The position numbers and the translations under genes are program-made. From Ignelater luminosus (taxonomy: Eukaryota > Arthropoda > Insecta > Coleoptera > Elateridae), in assembly GCA_011009095.1 (NCBI GenBank), contig VTPC01003688.1, positions 131,467 to 195,466 on the forward strand: DNA of 64,000 bases, read 5' to 3'. Shown piece after piece: positions 11,711 through 23,284 of this stretch (position 1 is its first letter; the number at the start of each line of letters is the position of its first letter). Below the pieces are notes generated by a model, which saw only the letters and a program-made list of their open reading frames with translations, did not search any database and had not been told where the DNA came from.

Positions 11711-11835
11711 GGCCAGTTTATAGAAGATGAATTAAAAGTTAATCGAGAATTAAATTTAATCCGGTGTTGTTGCTAGGATATAATCACATTCTGGCCCATC
11801 AGATTATCAAAATTTACATTTAGTTATAATCCATA
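11711..11835 (+). repeat. Half of palindromic TTAA MITE
   Basis: It begins right after a TTAA at 11707-11710 with GGCCAGTTTATAGAAG and continues through AAGTTAATCGAGAATTAAAT, TGTTGTTGCTAGGAT and CACATTCTGGCCCATCAGATT. The full-length relative at 50181-50353 has both arms; here the second arm is replaced by the start of a mariner-like element (TACAGGGTGTT) at about 11835. Confidence 0.65.
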
Positions 11836-12662
11836 CAGGGTGTTAAAAAACTTTTTAAATATTTAAGGAGAAACAAGTGAAAAAGTCTTGATAAACATGG
11901 GTCCGCAAATCAATCGTTTTTGAGATAAGAGTAATTTTCGATTTTGGAAGCACGTCGTCCTTATAGCAAGACTTTTCCCAATCGGCAACTGCTTTCGCAT
12001 GTGATGTTTGGAAGCGGTCGAGGGATAGTGGTTTCTTTTCAAAATGTGCTTACGATAGCGGACATCCAAAGACAGGGTGTACGCGTGAGGTCGAAGAACA
12101 AATTTTGGCAATAGTAGATGAAAACCCCTAAAAGAGTGTGAGAAGAATATCAGCATAAGTAATCCTCTTGTTTGGAGAACTCACACCATCAACTTTTATA
12201 TCTACACCATATCTAATTCGCCCTGACTACCAAGCAAGAATGATGTTTTGTCAGTGGTGTTTAAGGAAAGCTGCTGCACGCCCGAATTTTTCTTCTAACA
12301 TCCTTTCCACTGATGAGGCCGGTTTCACTAAAAACGGGATTTTCAATTACCACAATTGGTCGGACGAAAATGCACAGGCTATTATTGTTATTAAATCCAG
12401 ACATCAACAACGTTTCAGTCTGAATATGTGGCTAGACATTTAAGACGATCAGTTATTAGGACCGGTTGTTTTGGCACAACGTTCAACAGATCCTGCATAC
12501 CTTAACTTTCTGGTAAACACTTTGCCCAAACTTTTGAAAGATGTCCCTCTAAATCAGAGATTGGATATTATGCAAGATGGGGCACCGCCCCATTTAAGCT
12601 TGCTGTTAGGAAGCACCTGAACGAAACATTTCATTGGAGATGGATATTAAAAGTTGATGAGC
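11836..12662 (+). mobile_element. Mariner-like (IS630/Tc1 superfamily) DDE transposase relic 1
   Basis: It starts at a typical terminus, TACAGGGTGTTAAAAAA, with the leader phrase CATGGGTCCGCAAATCAATC that I associate with DUF4817-type elements. Coding remnants follow: EEQILAIVDENP and SVRRISA near 12090-12150, then DYQARMMFCQWCL near 12220, the first catalytic Asp in ILSTDEAGFTKNGIFN (about 12297), QRFSLNMW near 12410, PAYLNFLVNTLPKLLKDVPL near 12490 and the second catalytic Asp in QDGAPPHLS near 12570. The protein is lost after HLNETFHWRWI at about 12640, so the third Asp is missing and a CpG-rich block takes over. There are several frameshifts. Confidence 0.88.
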
Positions 12663-12664
12663 AG

Positions 12665-13145
12665 GCTGATGCGCTCTAGCAACGTATCTTATATGTATCT
12701 CCTCTGAAGGGGGGACGGCCCGGTAACGGTGGTAGCGAGGGGTGAAAGGGCGAGCATCGCAACGAAGGGTGGGATTCACGGCGCGGGCGTCGGCGTAGAC
12801 GTCGTTGACAGACGAGGAAATAAAAAACAAAAAAAAATATATCGTAGATATAGTTTACCCTCTTTCAAAACGAGTGACGCGTCTCGAGAACGGTGGATCT
12901 TATTGAGATGGAACTTGATGGTCGGTCGCAACGGGCAACGGAAGACTCGGATGGGATCGTCAGCGTTTGGTTTTTTCAGGTGGCGGGTGTCCGTATCTCC
13001 GAAACGGGAAGTCCTAGCGAGACGGCGCTCCGGCACCGGTGTCGGAGGGGGAGAGTATTAAGTGGGGCGGACCGAGTTCGGATGGCGGACGAACGGCGAA
13101 ATTATCTCTTGAGCCGTTTGTGCAGACACTGCAGCCACTTGTAAC
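12665..13145. other. CpG- and GC-rich block of unknown origin
   Basis: This stretch is far richer in G+C and CpG than its surroundings, with GGGGACGGCCCGGTAACGG, GCGCGGGCGTCGGCGTAG and CACCGGTGTCGGAGG. It contains an A-rich tract near 12820-12840. Open frames on both strands are probably a by-product of the base composition. It replaces the end of a mariner-like transposase on its left and abuts the left flank of the GC-minisatellite element on its right. It could be the LTR or 5' UTR of a retroelement, or transferred DNA. I do not recognise it. Confidence 0.5.
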
Positions 13146-15030
13146 TAAGTACAGTTTTATGGAATTAACTTAAAGCTGAAGCTACAAACTTCCCTTCAAG
13201 GTTATTTGCTAAGTGCCATTACGCCGCACCATACCAACACTCCTAAAAATGCAGGTAGTAGGGGCCTGTACGGACCGAGCTTTCTAGTTGCAGCTCGGGT
13301 TCGGTTTGAGTCGAGTATCAGTTTAAAGATTTATCGGGTTTCTCGGGATTACGTCCGGGCCTGTCGGGCCTTTTGAACTTCTCGTCTCTTTACGGCTCTC
13401 GGATCTGTGGAGCAGTTTGGTTCTTCCGGTGCTGTCGCACTGTTAAGGCCTTTTGGGCTTTCGGCCCTTTGGATCTCTTGGTCTAGCGGATTGTTTGGAT
13501 CTCTCGGGCCTGTAAGGCCATGCGAGTCTCTCGAGTCATATGGGACTGTCGGACTTTTTGGACATCTTGGGTCTGTCGAATCGTTCGGGACGCTGGGCCG
13601 TTTGAAACTAGCGAGTCCGTCAGGCCATATGGGTCTGTCGGGACATATGGGGAGTCGGGCAGTTCGGACATGTCGGAAGTTTTTGACTTTTCAAGCCTGT
13701 CGGTCCTTTTAAACTCCTCTGCACTTCGAATCTGTTGGACCGTTTGGTTTCCGCAGGCCCTCGAGTCTATCGGACCGTTTGGATCTCTCGGGCCTGCTAG
13801 GCATACCTGTCTATCAAGCCATACGAGTCTGTCTGATCGTTCGGGTCGTCGGCGTCGGACCTTTTAGACTTCTTCACCCTTCGGATCTGTCGAGCGAATT
13901 GGTTCTTTTAGTGCTGTCAGACTGTTAAGGCCTATCGGACTCTTTGGACTTTTCGGGTCTGTCGGATCGTTCGGGACGTCGAGTTTTTTGAACACCTTAG
14001 TCCTGCGGGACTGTCGGTCCGGTTCTTTCGGTCGTATTGGACTGTTACGGCCTGTCAAGCCTTTTGAGCTTTCGGCACTTCGGATCTCTTGGATCTGCCG
14101 GTCAGTTCAAATCTCTCGGGCCTGTCAGGCCACAAGGGTTTGTAGGGCCGTTCGGGACTGTCGAACTTTTTAGACTTCTTGCGTCTGTCCAATCGTTCGG
14201 AACGTTGGGCCGTTTGGACTCCTTGGCTTTTCGGGTCTGTCGAGCCGTTTGAAACTCTTGGGCCCATCAGGCAATATGGGTCTGTCAGGACCTACGAGAC
14301 TGTCGGGCGGTTCTGTCATGTCGGATTTTTTGGATTTTTCGGACCTGTCAGGCCTTTTGAAGTTCTCTGCTCTTCGGATCTGTCGGGCCGTTTGGTTCTT
14401 GCGGTCCTATCGGACTGGTAGGACCTGTCGGACCTTTTGGGCTTTTCGGCTCTTCGGGTCTCTTGGGTCTATCGGTCCTGTCAGCCCATACAGATCGAGC
14501 TGCTAGGACCTCTCAGGCCTTTTGGACCGTTGGAGTCGTCGAGCCTTTTGGACTTCTCAGTTCTTCATTCCTTTTTGTCAGACCGTTGTGCTCTCTCAAG
14601 CTGGTCGGTCGCCTCGGGCCTATCGAGCTAATCAAGATGTTACCAGGCTGTTTTCGGATCGTGACAAGTTTGTCTCCAGTTGACCCGGGCTAGGTCTGAA
14701 AATTTTTGCCAGTACTGGTAATACCTCCCTTCACATTCATACGGCAGCTGTTACATATTCTTAAGACTCAGTTTTAATTGGAATTTAAGAATACACATAA
14801 TGGAAGTTTTTCAGATATCTAGACAGTCGGGTTAATGCCCTAATTTGCAATTTAAGGAAACAATTGTCCAAAACACAAAGTTCTTTTTAGTTAATTACAT
14901 CGTGGTATTTATAGTGCGAAAGGTCATTTTTAGCTTTAAAATAATCCAAGTTAGAAGTATCTCTGTTGTGTAGTTGAAAAAAGCAAACAGTTTTATACTA
15001 AGGAATGCACATATTCTCGAAAACAAAATA
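13146..15030 (+). repeat. GC-minisatellite element, copy B (fullest)
   Basis: This is the most complete copy. A left flank of about 170 bases matches copy A. A GC-rich degenerate array runs from about 13330 to 14690, built of TCTGTCGGGCC, GTTTGGATCTCTCGGGCC and GGACTTCTCGG blocks. A unique AT-rich right flank (CCAGTACTGGTAATACCTCC to about CACATATTCTCGAAAAC at 15010) matches the reverse complements at 20285-20640 and 44345-44710 and part of 53310-53440. Many long ORFs lie in the array on both strands, with proline/glycine/arginine-rich shadows. None has a recognisable domain or start context. I see no transposase inside it, so it looks like a non-autonomous element or a dispersed satellite with fixed ends. 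Confidence 0.85.
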
Positions 15031-18000
15031 AGAAATCCCCTTCATTGGCCAACGAATTGGCTTTTCTACCGAATCTGGTTTTCCGAGAGTTTTCTAAGAC
15101 GACTGGTCTGGCTTCTGACGTTTTATTAGTTTTCCTGTACTGTACGGTAGCCGTTCATGCATTGTTGCAAAGTAAAGTTAGCGCTTTTAGGGTCAGGCAG
15201 AATACTATGATGTGATCCTCTTTGGATTTCTTTCTGTATATATTACAATCATTTTGTATGGAATTAACAGTTATTTTTATTTAGGAAAAAGTATCATTTA
15301 ATCTTCAGGCTAATTTATTAGGACGTTTTCTTTTCGAGTCTTAATTAGTGTTTTTCTGCCTTTTTGTTACAGCTTTTTAATTACGGAAGAAACTGCAGTT
15401 GCCCGACAGTTTTACTTTTGCTGTGTTTTTTGCTTGTCCTAGTGCAGCAGAGCTGTTTCTACCGCCGAAAGGTCTCTAACCACCGTTTATGGGAGACTAT
15501 CTTTGATCATTTTTATTTATTCTGATTTGAAGTAAATTTTTGTTTAGCCTAATTGACTAACTGTCTTATTAATTTGTACTAAATCTTGTCGAATTGTTTT
15601 AAAATACAGTTAATACTTTACTTACTAATTTTCTAACCTAATCTGCAATCCGTATACTTGACAATTTAATTTTTATAAATTATTAACCCTTTCACACATT
15701 AAAGGAACAAAGAATTTTAAAAGTTTAACAGACTTCATCCTAGTGATTTTTAAATTAACTATTTTTGGCTGTGTAACTATATTCTTTGTGCATTAACCTA
15801 CTTACCTACACTCAAGGCCACTGCTGAGTTCAGTTGGGCTAAAACCAAAAAGAATCTGATTGTGAGTTTTGGAAATTGCACAGCAACGTGCAAATAATGC
15901 GCCTCAGTGACTAACTGCTGCACTTTGACAAATAGGACCAGTGAAACTCATACTAAAGGTACCACGCACCTTCTTGTTTACCATAGAAATGCTCTTTAGG
16001 AAATCCTGCCGTAGGCATCAAATACCCTACCGCCATCCCTAACAACGTGCACCTTAGGGGTACAACGGTCTGTCTCTTTCTTATGAACCACACTATTCAT
16101 CTATTATTAAATGAAGTATTGTATTGATAAATTAAAATAACATAGAGACTAATGAAGGATGAAAAACGTGGTTTCTAATTAATAAGAGAGAGCAGAGTAG
16201 AGAAAAGTAAAAATAATAATAATCGATTGTTTTCTATTTAACAAAAACATTGTGCCTACACATAAGAGACGTAAGAGTGAAGAGAGGACTTGTTACTGCA
16301 AGAACATACCATAAGTGACAATGCCGTTCTCCAAGCAATGGTCCAACGATAATGCATGTTAACTCAGTAATTTATGCCATCTAATTTTACTTTGAATTTT
16401 CTTTATTAATTCTAGTTGTTTACTTTTCTAACAAATGAGTCGAAAGCGTTTTTTGTAGTGTCATTTATCATCTATTAGCATGTTTGTTATATGATGATGA
16501 TTACAATGCAGGGTATTTAAGAGATGAAGCTGTTCCAAATGCATTTTTAAAAATCTTATTAGTTGCATCTCACTTACAAATCTTAACTGTTGACTTTTAA
16601 ATAATAAAATTTTATTTTTTTTAAACTAACTAGAACTTGCCATATGAGCTATTTTTTCGTTCCGATATCTGATCACACTCGGAGTTAAAATGAATAGAAA
16701 CGAGATAAATAATGTGCACGCGATGTTGCACCTAATTATACTGACGTGCGACACAAAACTCTGCTACTGCACCTGAATAAAAAGATTGGATTAAATAATG
16801 ATGATATGGGGAGATACATCAGGTTTTGCGCACTAGTTAGGGACAAAAGGGCTTTGACAGGGTTATGTCGGTGCATGTCTCTGCAAGGTTGCTGTTGGAG
16901 GGTCGTAACTAGTAACACGATCAATACTATATGCGTACAGTCCCTGGAAAATCTATGTCTGTTGATGCATTTTATAGGTGACATATTGATAGAAATTACC
17001 GATGGAGACAATTGAGTTATGTTAGTTTTATGAACGTTACGAAGATATAAATTTTACAAGAAATTAACTAACTCTTTGTTGGTAAGAATGCAAACCTAAA
17101 TTTTTCAATCCTTGAAACCTTCTAATTCACAGAAGATTATCTTGTTAGTAATGTGCCTAGAGAATTAAACGTAGATTATTGGGCTTATTATTAGGGGAGA
17201 ATTAAGGATAACTGGATTTGTTTAAAAATGAAGTTGAAATAAAATACTAACAAGCTTAAAACGTTATTCTCGACTTCCTTTTTATGACACTGAAGAAACA
17301 TTTTTCGGAGTAAAACCTGAATGATGTAGGTATATAGAAACATTTTAGATTGAAAGAAACAAGATATAACTAACAGAATGAACGGCTAAAAACTATTATT
17401 AAAGATGCACACTTACAGTCTATACACATTCACCTTCATAAAAATCTTCTGAGTAGATTTTCCATTCTACGAATGTTTTACGTGATGCTATACACCATCC
17501 AGAATCTTTATAAAACTTACTCTACCTACAGGATGAGTAAATTATTTAATTATAGTTGCTAACTTCAAAGCTTTAAGCCGTAATAGTTCATAACATTATA
17601 ACTAATACAGACGGTTGAAAGCTCTATGGTTGTTGGAAACAGATCTAATTCTTGCCGATGTAGGCTGTGATTAGTATCACCGTTGCAACAGAACTGATCT
17701 TAGTTTTGCAAGATGAAGAGAACTTGCTTTTTGAACCTTCAAATTAGAGAAATTAAAAAAATAAGAAAAAATCAAACTCTATTGCCATAACAATGAGCAC
17801 GTTGTCAAAAACAGTTATAAATGTCTTTAATCTTTAGATTTAAAGAGTTATAGCCAACTGTGGCAATGTTGATTGTAGCTGTTGTTTATCCTCTTTTCCA
17901 ACATTTTCGTTGTATATGCCTATTAGCATCTATGAGCACATCTGATGTCAATTATTGGCATTAACAATTATCTGTTCACGACCGGCGTAACGACGTGCAA

Positions 18001-18160
18001 ACGAGGCAACTTGCATAGACGCCGTAGTAATTAGGCGCTGCCCAGTAGAGAATTATCTGAAGCTGATAATAAACGCACCTTGCACCACACGAAGGTGTCA
18101 TCAAAAATTCGACATCAAATTCGCTAACGTCTGCCTTGATCTAAAAATTGTTCTACGTCT
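15031..18160. other. AT-rich gene-free stretch with one short dispersed repeat
   Basis: No gene recognised. The segment 15780-15870 (GTGCATTAACCTACTTACCT, then CTCAAGGCCACTGCTGAG) matches 27205-27285. An open stretch at 16746-17015 is open on both strands and resembles nothing I know. CG-containing sequence near 17985-18120 (AACGACGTGCAAACGAGGC) might be a retroelement leader. Confidence 0.45.
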
Positions 18161-18164
18161 CGAA

Positions 18165-18275
18165 TAATATGTTGGCTGTTGAGTGTTTACGGGTGTTTTG
18201 AGTAAATTCTCAGTGTTTTCCCAAAATTCAGGGTTCGTCCTAAATATTTAGACATTTAATATCATTATGAAAATC
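18165..18275 (+). repeat. Repeat C, copy 1
   Basis: The motif series GTTTACGGGTGTTTTGAGTA, CAGTGTTTTCCC and TATTTAGACATTTAATATCATT is repeated, diverged, at 19985-20105 and 27385-27485. Copies 1 and 2 bracket a LINE relic as direct repeats. Confidence 0.5.
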
Positions 18276-18329
18276 TACATTGGCAAGTTTCTATATTCGC
18301 TACTTGTGTTCAAGAAGCTGCAAATGAAT

Positions 18330-19835
18330 CAATCATAAAAAGAAGAATTAATATTAATGCAACAGATCATCCTAACCGTGGTTTACTGAAGAAGTCAAGA
18401 AATTGGTCGAAGAAAAAAGGAAAAGCTACCAGACATATAGGAGCTCACCAACACATAAATATTTTAAATACGTCGAAATTAAAAATACAGTCAACTCAAG
18501 AATAAAACTGAATAAAAGAGAACGTCGGGCAAAATTTATAAGCGACATGGGCACAAAGAAAATTGTGAAAAATGTTGAAAACAGAAAAAGACGTGAAACA
18601 AATGAATTAGTGCAAACCAAAAACATTAAGATCGAAGCATGGGAACAATACTTAAAAGAACTCTACACTGCCGAAGACAACACAGAACAAGAACGAGAAG
18701 ATGAAAATCTTGGTTTTGAACAATTATCAACAATAATGATGTGACAGAGAAACTAGAAAAAGCTAAAGAACAGAAAATCACCTGGAGTGTATAACATTGG
18801 TGGCTACAAACTCACCAGAGTGTTAACTATTCTTTTCAACGAAACTTTAAAGACGATCACCATACCCGAAGATTGGCATAAAAGTTATACAATCTTCATT
18901 TTTAAGAAGAGAAAACTATAGAGGAATAACACTTTTACGCTTAGCTATAAAACTGTTTATAAGTCTCCGGAAAGAAAAAAAAACAGATCAACAACGGATG
19001 TTTATTTATCATAAAACAAATAAAGGAAAAAGAAATTGAGCATAACACACCTGCACACAAATGCTTTGTTGACCTGACCAAAACTTTCGATAACGTTCGA
19101 CTGAATATACTTGCAGAGCACAAGTACATCCAAACATTATTGAAGTGATACGACATTTTAATAACAAGAACACTACCAGAATAAAAGCAAACGGACAAAT
19201 GTGTAACGACATATCCACACCAGGAGGAAAAAGACAAGGTGACAGCCTTAGTACGTTCCTTTTCAACCTCATAATGAACATAATAATTGAACGAATCACC
19301 TTGCTTAATGTGGGTTAGGCTTAACAATAACAAGCTATAATAGCTGAGATCAAGGATGACTTACAAAAACAACTTTTCAAATTTTAAAAAATGGAGAAAC
19401 ACTTAAACATGAACATATTTATCGAAACAATTAAAAGCACGACTTTTTCTGAAGGTCCAATTAGATGTCAACTCATCATAGAAAACAAAATAGCGGAACA
19501 AGTTATAGGGACTAAAAGGCCAAGTCAGCAAGGCTAGAGCAATATATGCCAACAAATACAGCAAAGTCGGGTATACAAAACACGTAGGACCCATTATGAC
19601 ATACGGCATCGAATCTCGCACAGATGCTGCAAACAGCCAAAATGAAGGTGCCGAAGACAACAACCGACAAAACCCTAAGAGATTGTGAACAAAACGCAAA
19701 CGTTAAAGAGCAATGCAAATATATACGACGTCGTAAGGTAGGGACGACAAAGGAGAAGGCAATGAGACGTAGACCACTTCAAAGATGGAAAGACAGCTGG
19801 CAATCCAAATCTCAAGAAGAATGCCAGTGAATCTG
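18330..19835 (+). mobile_element. RTE-like LINE reverse transcriptase relic
   Basis: This is a nearly full-length but broken LINE polymerase. An N-terminal linker (SPTHKYFKYVEIKNTVNSRI and later AWEQYLKELYTAEDN) occupies 18403-18744. It is followed by KNRKSPGVYNI-like sequence (about 18770), NETLKTITIPEDWHKSYTIF (about 18840), YRGITLL (about 18920), the catalytic-palm segment CFVDLTKTFDNVRLN (about 19060, normally DLTKAFD), RQGDSLSTFLFNLIMN (about 19230), and a C-terminal GPIMTYGIESRTD (about 19590) with RRPLQRWKDSW at about 19775. The YADD box is not preserved. Stops and indels are frequent. No endonuclease is visible upstream. Confidence 0.85.
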
Positions 19836-19984
19836 GAATAAGCAGATTATCAGACCTATCACAAGAAGGAGAAAAAGAAAATCCATATCTTTAAATCTAT
19901 AAATTCAATGAGCAACTTTACAAGCTTTCAAATCCTACACATCCTTTTTACAATCAGCGTAGCGCCAGGGACCACCTAAAGATT

Positions 19985-20105
19985 CTTTCAGACTTGAACT
20001 TGCTGCTTATTTAGTGTCTTCCGGTGTTTAGAGTACATTTCCAAGGTTTTTTTCTGGATTTCTAGTCTTCTTTAAAGAATTTCCAGACATTTAATAATAT
20101 TAAGA
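19985..20105 (+). repeat. Repeat C, copy 2
   Basis: GTGTCTTCCGGTGTTTAGAGTA to CCAGACATTTAATAATATTA corresponds to the copy at 18165-18275 and the one at 27385. Confidence 0.5.
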
Positions 20106-20164
20106 AAACCCTCATACATAAATCTATAACACACAACTTCACAATTTTGCAAATTCTGGACATA

Positions 20165-20770
20165 AGCCATTCCACGTGAAATCGAACAGTTATGAAACAT
20201 CAAGTTTTCGTAAATGCTCGAATATATTTTATGTTGCACTAATCAAAAGAAGAGACATGCATGTGCTTGTTATTATCTCTTATTTTATTTTGCATATAAG
20301 TTTGCGAGAATTTGTGCATCCCTTAGCATAAAACCATTTGTCTTTCCTTAACTACACAACAGAGACACTTCCACCTTGGATTATTTTGAAGCTAAAAGAT
20401 GATATTTACACTATAAATATCATGGCATAATGAAAAACTGTGTGTTTTGGAGAATTGTTTTTTTAAATTGCAAATTAGGGCATTAACCACCTGATTGTCT
20501 AAAAATCTGAGAAAATTTAACTATATTATTAAATGCATTTTCTATATGCCACCCAAATTTCAGAATGGAATTTCAATTAGAACTGTGTCTTAAAAGTATT
20601 TAACAATTGCCATACGAATGTGAGGAGAGGTATTACCTGCTAGAATTCTGCACGGGCAGAAATTGTGACCCGAAAAAACCCGGTAACTTCTTGATTGGCC
20701 CGATAGGCGTTAAACGACACACACTAGGCCTGAACGGTCCAAATGGGCCATTTTTAAAGAAAGATAGAAG
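20165..20770 (-). repeat. GC-minisatellite element, copy C (reverse)
   Basis: This is the right flank of the element in reverse complement (CCACGTGAAATCGAACAG, TTTGCGAGAATTTGTGCATC, GCAAATTAGGGCATTAACC, CATACGAATGTGAGGAGAGG). It is followed by only about 130 bases of GC array (GGCCCGATAGGCG, CTAGGCCTGAACGG). It ends where a copia integrase fragment begins. Confidence 0.8.
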
Positions 20771-20779
20771 ATTCGCTAA

Positions 20780-21185
20780 GGATATCCCATGAGAAAAAAA
20801 TTAGAAGTGAAAGATATGTTAAGGAAGGTAATTCAATACCCAAAAACTCTAAATCGCTCAATTAGAGAGTTTCTGAGCGATAATGATGACGAGTTTAACA
20901 ATCAAGAGGTCCAGGAAATTTTAACTGCTGCAAAAAAAACACAATAAAATGATAGCAGGAAGCAGGAAATGGGCACAGTTGCTAAGATGGCTACAAAATC
21001 CAAGTATTTCAATGAACAAATTAAATACTTGTGCAGTCTGAATATAACTGGAAACTTTCCTAGAGAGAAAGTAAACCTGTATGAGCTGTGGATGGGCAAC
21101 AAACCTAGAACCACTTAAGAATAATCGGGTCTCTTGCTATGCTCATATTCCTGCAGAAAACGTAAGAGGATGAATCTATTAATTC
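20780..21185 (+). mobile_element. Ty1/copia integrase relic
   Basis: The plus strand reads SIREFLSDNDDEFNNQEVQE (normally LRSDNGxEFxNxE), which carries the second catalytic Asp. After a deletion come VNLYELWMGNKPR (normally PYELWxGxKP) near 21080 and AYxHIP-like plus KRKRMN sequence near 21150-21175, which corresponds to the end of the integrase region. The catalytic Glu segment is lost. The family inserts reverse-transcribed DNA into the host genome. It lies directly beside GC-minisatellite copy C and is dead. Confidence 0.75.
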
Positions 21186-21980
21186 ATTATTATTATTCTT
21201 TTCTTAAGGATTGTGCAATTCTCTGTATTAAAGCGAAACACTCGATCTAAATTTTTCCAACTTATTCTTATTGTTTTTTTTTTGAAAAGAAATAGTATCT
21301 GCGGAAGCTTGCTTAGCTTTCCAACCACTATTCTTCCACCTTATATTAGTTCTAACGTTTCCTATCTTGTCGATTTATCCTTTTAGTAGGTGTAATTACG
21401 CTTCGATAACGGAATTGATTAATAAGGTTCTAAAGTAATCTAATCTTTACTAATTCACATTAAAATATTTCTTTTTTACTTTCTTTTAACAAAAGGTCGA
21501 TTTTATTTGAAAGAGATTAGAAATTCTTTTACATTTAATATTAAAAATATTATTAGTTTATCAAGATGAATTCTGATTAACTCTTGCGTTTTTTATAAAG
21601 TCGATCTTTTAATCTCCAATATTTTATCGTAAAAGGTTCACTTTTAATTATAATTTTTGAAAATTTAAAACTCAAGAGTGGATTTGTTTATTCAAATGCT
21701 GCTATCGGTTTGCCCTGATAGAAGTTTTTATTGGTTCATTTCATTTTAAGTTGCTAGTATTTCTTTTTATGCTATCAGGTCGGGTCTTTTATCTATCATA
21801 TGTCATGTCATTATTTTCTCCTCTTGAGAAATTTTCTTCTTCGCCACTTAGTTTTAGCTTCAAGAGTTTTTCTTTCGTAAAGTTTCCTGTATTTATCTTT
21901 TCAAAAAACATCTATTTCTAAGTTTCATCTTCTTTCAGCAGCGTTGTTTTCCCTATTGGTGAATTTTAGGGGTTATTATC
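21186..21980. other. AT-rich spacer
   Basis: T-rich tracts and no recognisable gene or repeat. Confidence 0.45.
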
Positions 21981-21989
21981 CCTTTGAAT

Positions 21990-22370
21990 TGGCCTGGCCA
22001 TAGGTCCGGATTCTTTCCAAGCGCTTTTCCCTCCGCACCCAACAGTCCAAGTCCCATTTCTACAGAATCAGTCATTTATGAAATGCATGATACTAGGCAA
22101 GAAGAGAAAAAAGAAAAGTCGGTCCCACACACACATTTTCTGAAAATCATTCCTCCAGCATTCCTAGCGGTCCAAGTTCCATCTTGATAGCGCCAGCCGT
22201 TCCTGAGGTTACAGCCTACCGGCCAAAAAAAACAAAAGACGGTCGGTCCCGAACACAGCTTTTAATGTCCATTTTCACACCACAGCTACAGGTCCAAGCC
22301 CCATCTCGACAGGACCGGCCGTTCCCGAGATACAAAATATTTCCCAAAAACCAAAACGCCAACGGGATGA
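21990..22370 (+). repeat. Three-copy tandem repeat, about 124 bp
   Basis: A phrase of the form GGTCCAAGYYCCATCTYGAYAG, then CCGTTCCYGAG, recurs near 22045, 22168 and 22291, spaced about 124 bases apart. Between them a second shared phrase (GACGGTCGGTCCC) recurs near 22115 and 22235. A weak fourth start is near 22000. Divergence between units is high. I see no coding role. Confidence 0.6.
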
Positions 22371-23280
22371 AGGCGCGGCGTCGATGACGTGGGCCACAAC
22401 GATGGACGACAACCGCTTCCTCTAGAAAATCCAGATAAGATGTGCTTGATATGCCTGCGAGAAACTACCAGGAAATCGAAGAAAGTTTGTCTCCTCTTTG
22501 TCTTGTATCGGGTAATTTGTATATCGTCGTCCCTCTTCCACTTCAAAAATTTTAGATTTTTTGCTATACGTTAGTCGAAATAGCTTTTTTATTTATCGGA
22601 CTGTCAACGTGGGACTTTTAAACTTTATAGGTAAAAGTCCGATTGTATGGTGTTGGTGTTGGTTGTGTGTAAAAGTAAGCACATGTTTAGTGGACTCTCT
22701 GATTGTATGTTATATTAGCGAGATTTGAATGTACATATAAAATTTTGTTGTTGCACAAACCTTAAATTAAAAATGTCTAGTTTTGATATTGTATAGAATT
22801 AGAGTGGATGCGGTAATTAAACCCTTGATTAATGTTATATGATTTATAAATCAAGGGAAACTTTTCTGCTTATCTGACCAAGCATATAGCATTAAATATT
22901 GCTAAAAATTGATGTGAAAAGTTTGTATCTGCTTATAGACTTAATCAGATAATTACGTGTGTTAATTTTGTCCGTAATAAATCCTAAATTACCTTTCCGC
23001 GGTGCTAAATAATACACAGCAAATGATCGAAAGTGATTCTGAACAGACAGTCCTGGTGCGATAAATTTTGAAACGCGTCAAAAAAAGGTTGATCCAAGAG
23101 AACTGAGGTTAAGCGATAAACGCAGCAGAGAAACAGCGACAAGGAGATAAGTCACGCCGGTTGATACGGCGACGGTGCCGGCTGTGCGGAAAGTATAATT
23201 TTTCAAAAATTGGATAAAAGCGAAGGGCCTCCGAACAGCTGAGGTGGGACGCCATTTTACTCTAGCCAAGAGCTAGAAAA
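22371..23280. other. Spacer; right part may be a LINE 5' UTR
   Basis: No gene is recognised at 22371-23040. The stretch 23080-23280 (GATAAGTCACGCCGGTTG, GGTGCCGGCTGTGCGG) lies directly before the LINE ORF1 and may be its 5' UTR. Confidence 0.4.
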
Positions 23281-23284
23281 CTAA

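Noticed and set aside
13407..14693. Many open frames of 60-115 codons on both strands in the GC array
   Set aside because: The array's block units lack stop codons in several frames, overlapping frames on both strands are open at once, and the products are low-complexity without domains.
16746..17015. Overlapping open frames of about 90 codons on both strands
   Set aside because: No recognisable domain and both strands open, so chance is more likely.
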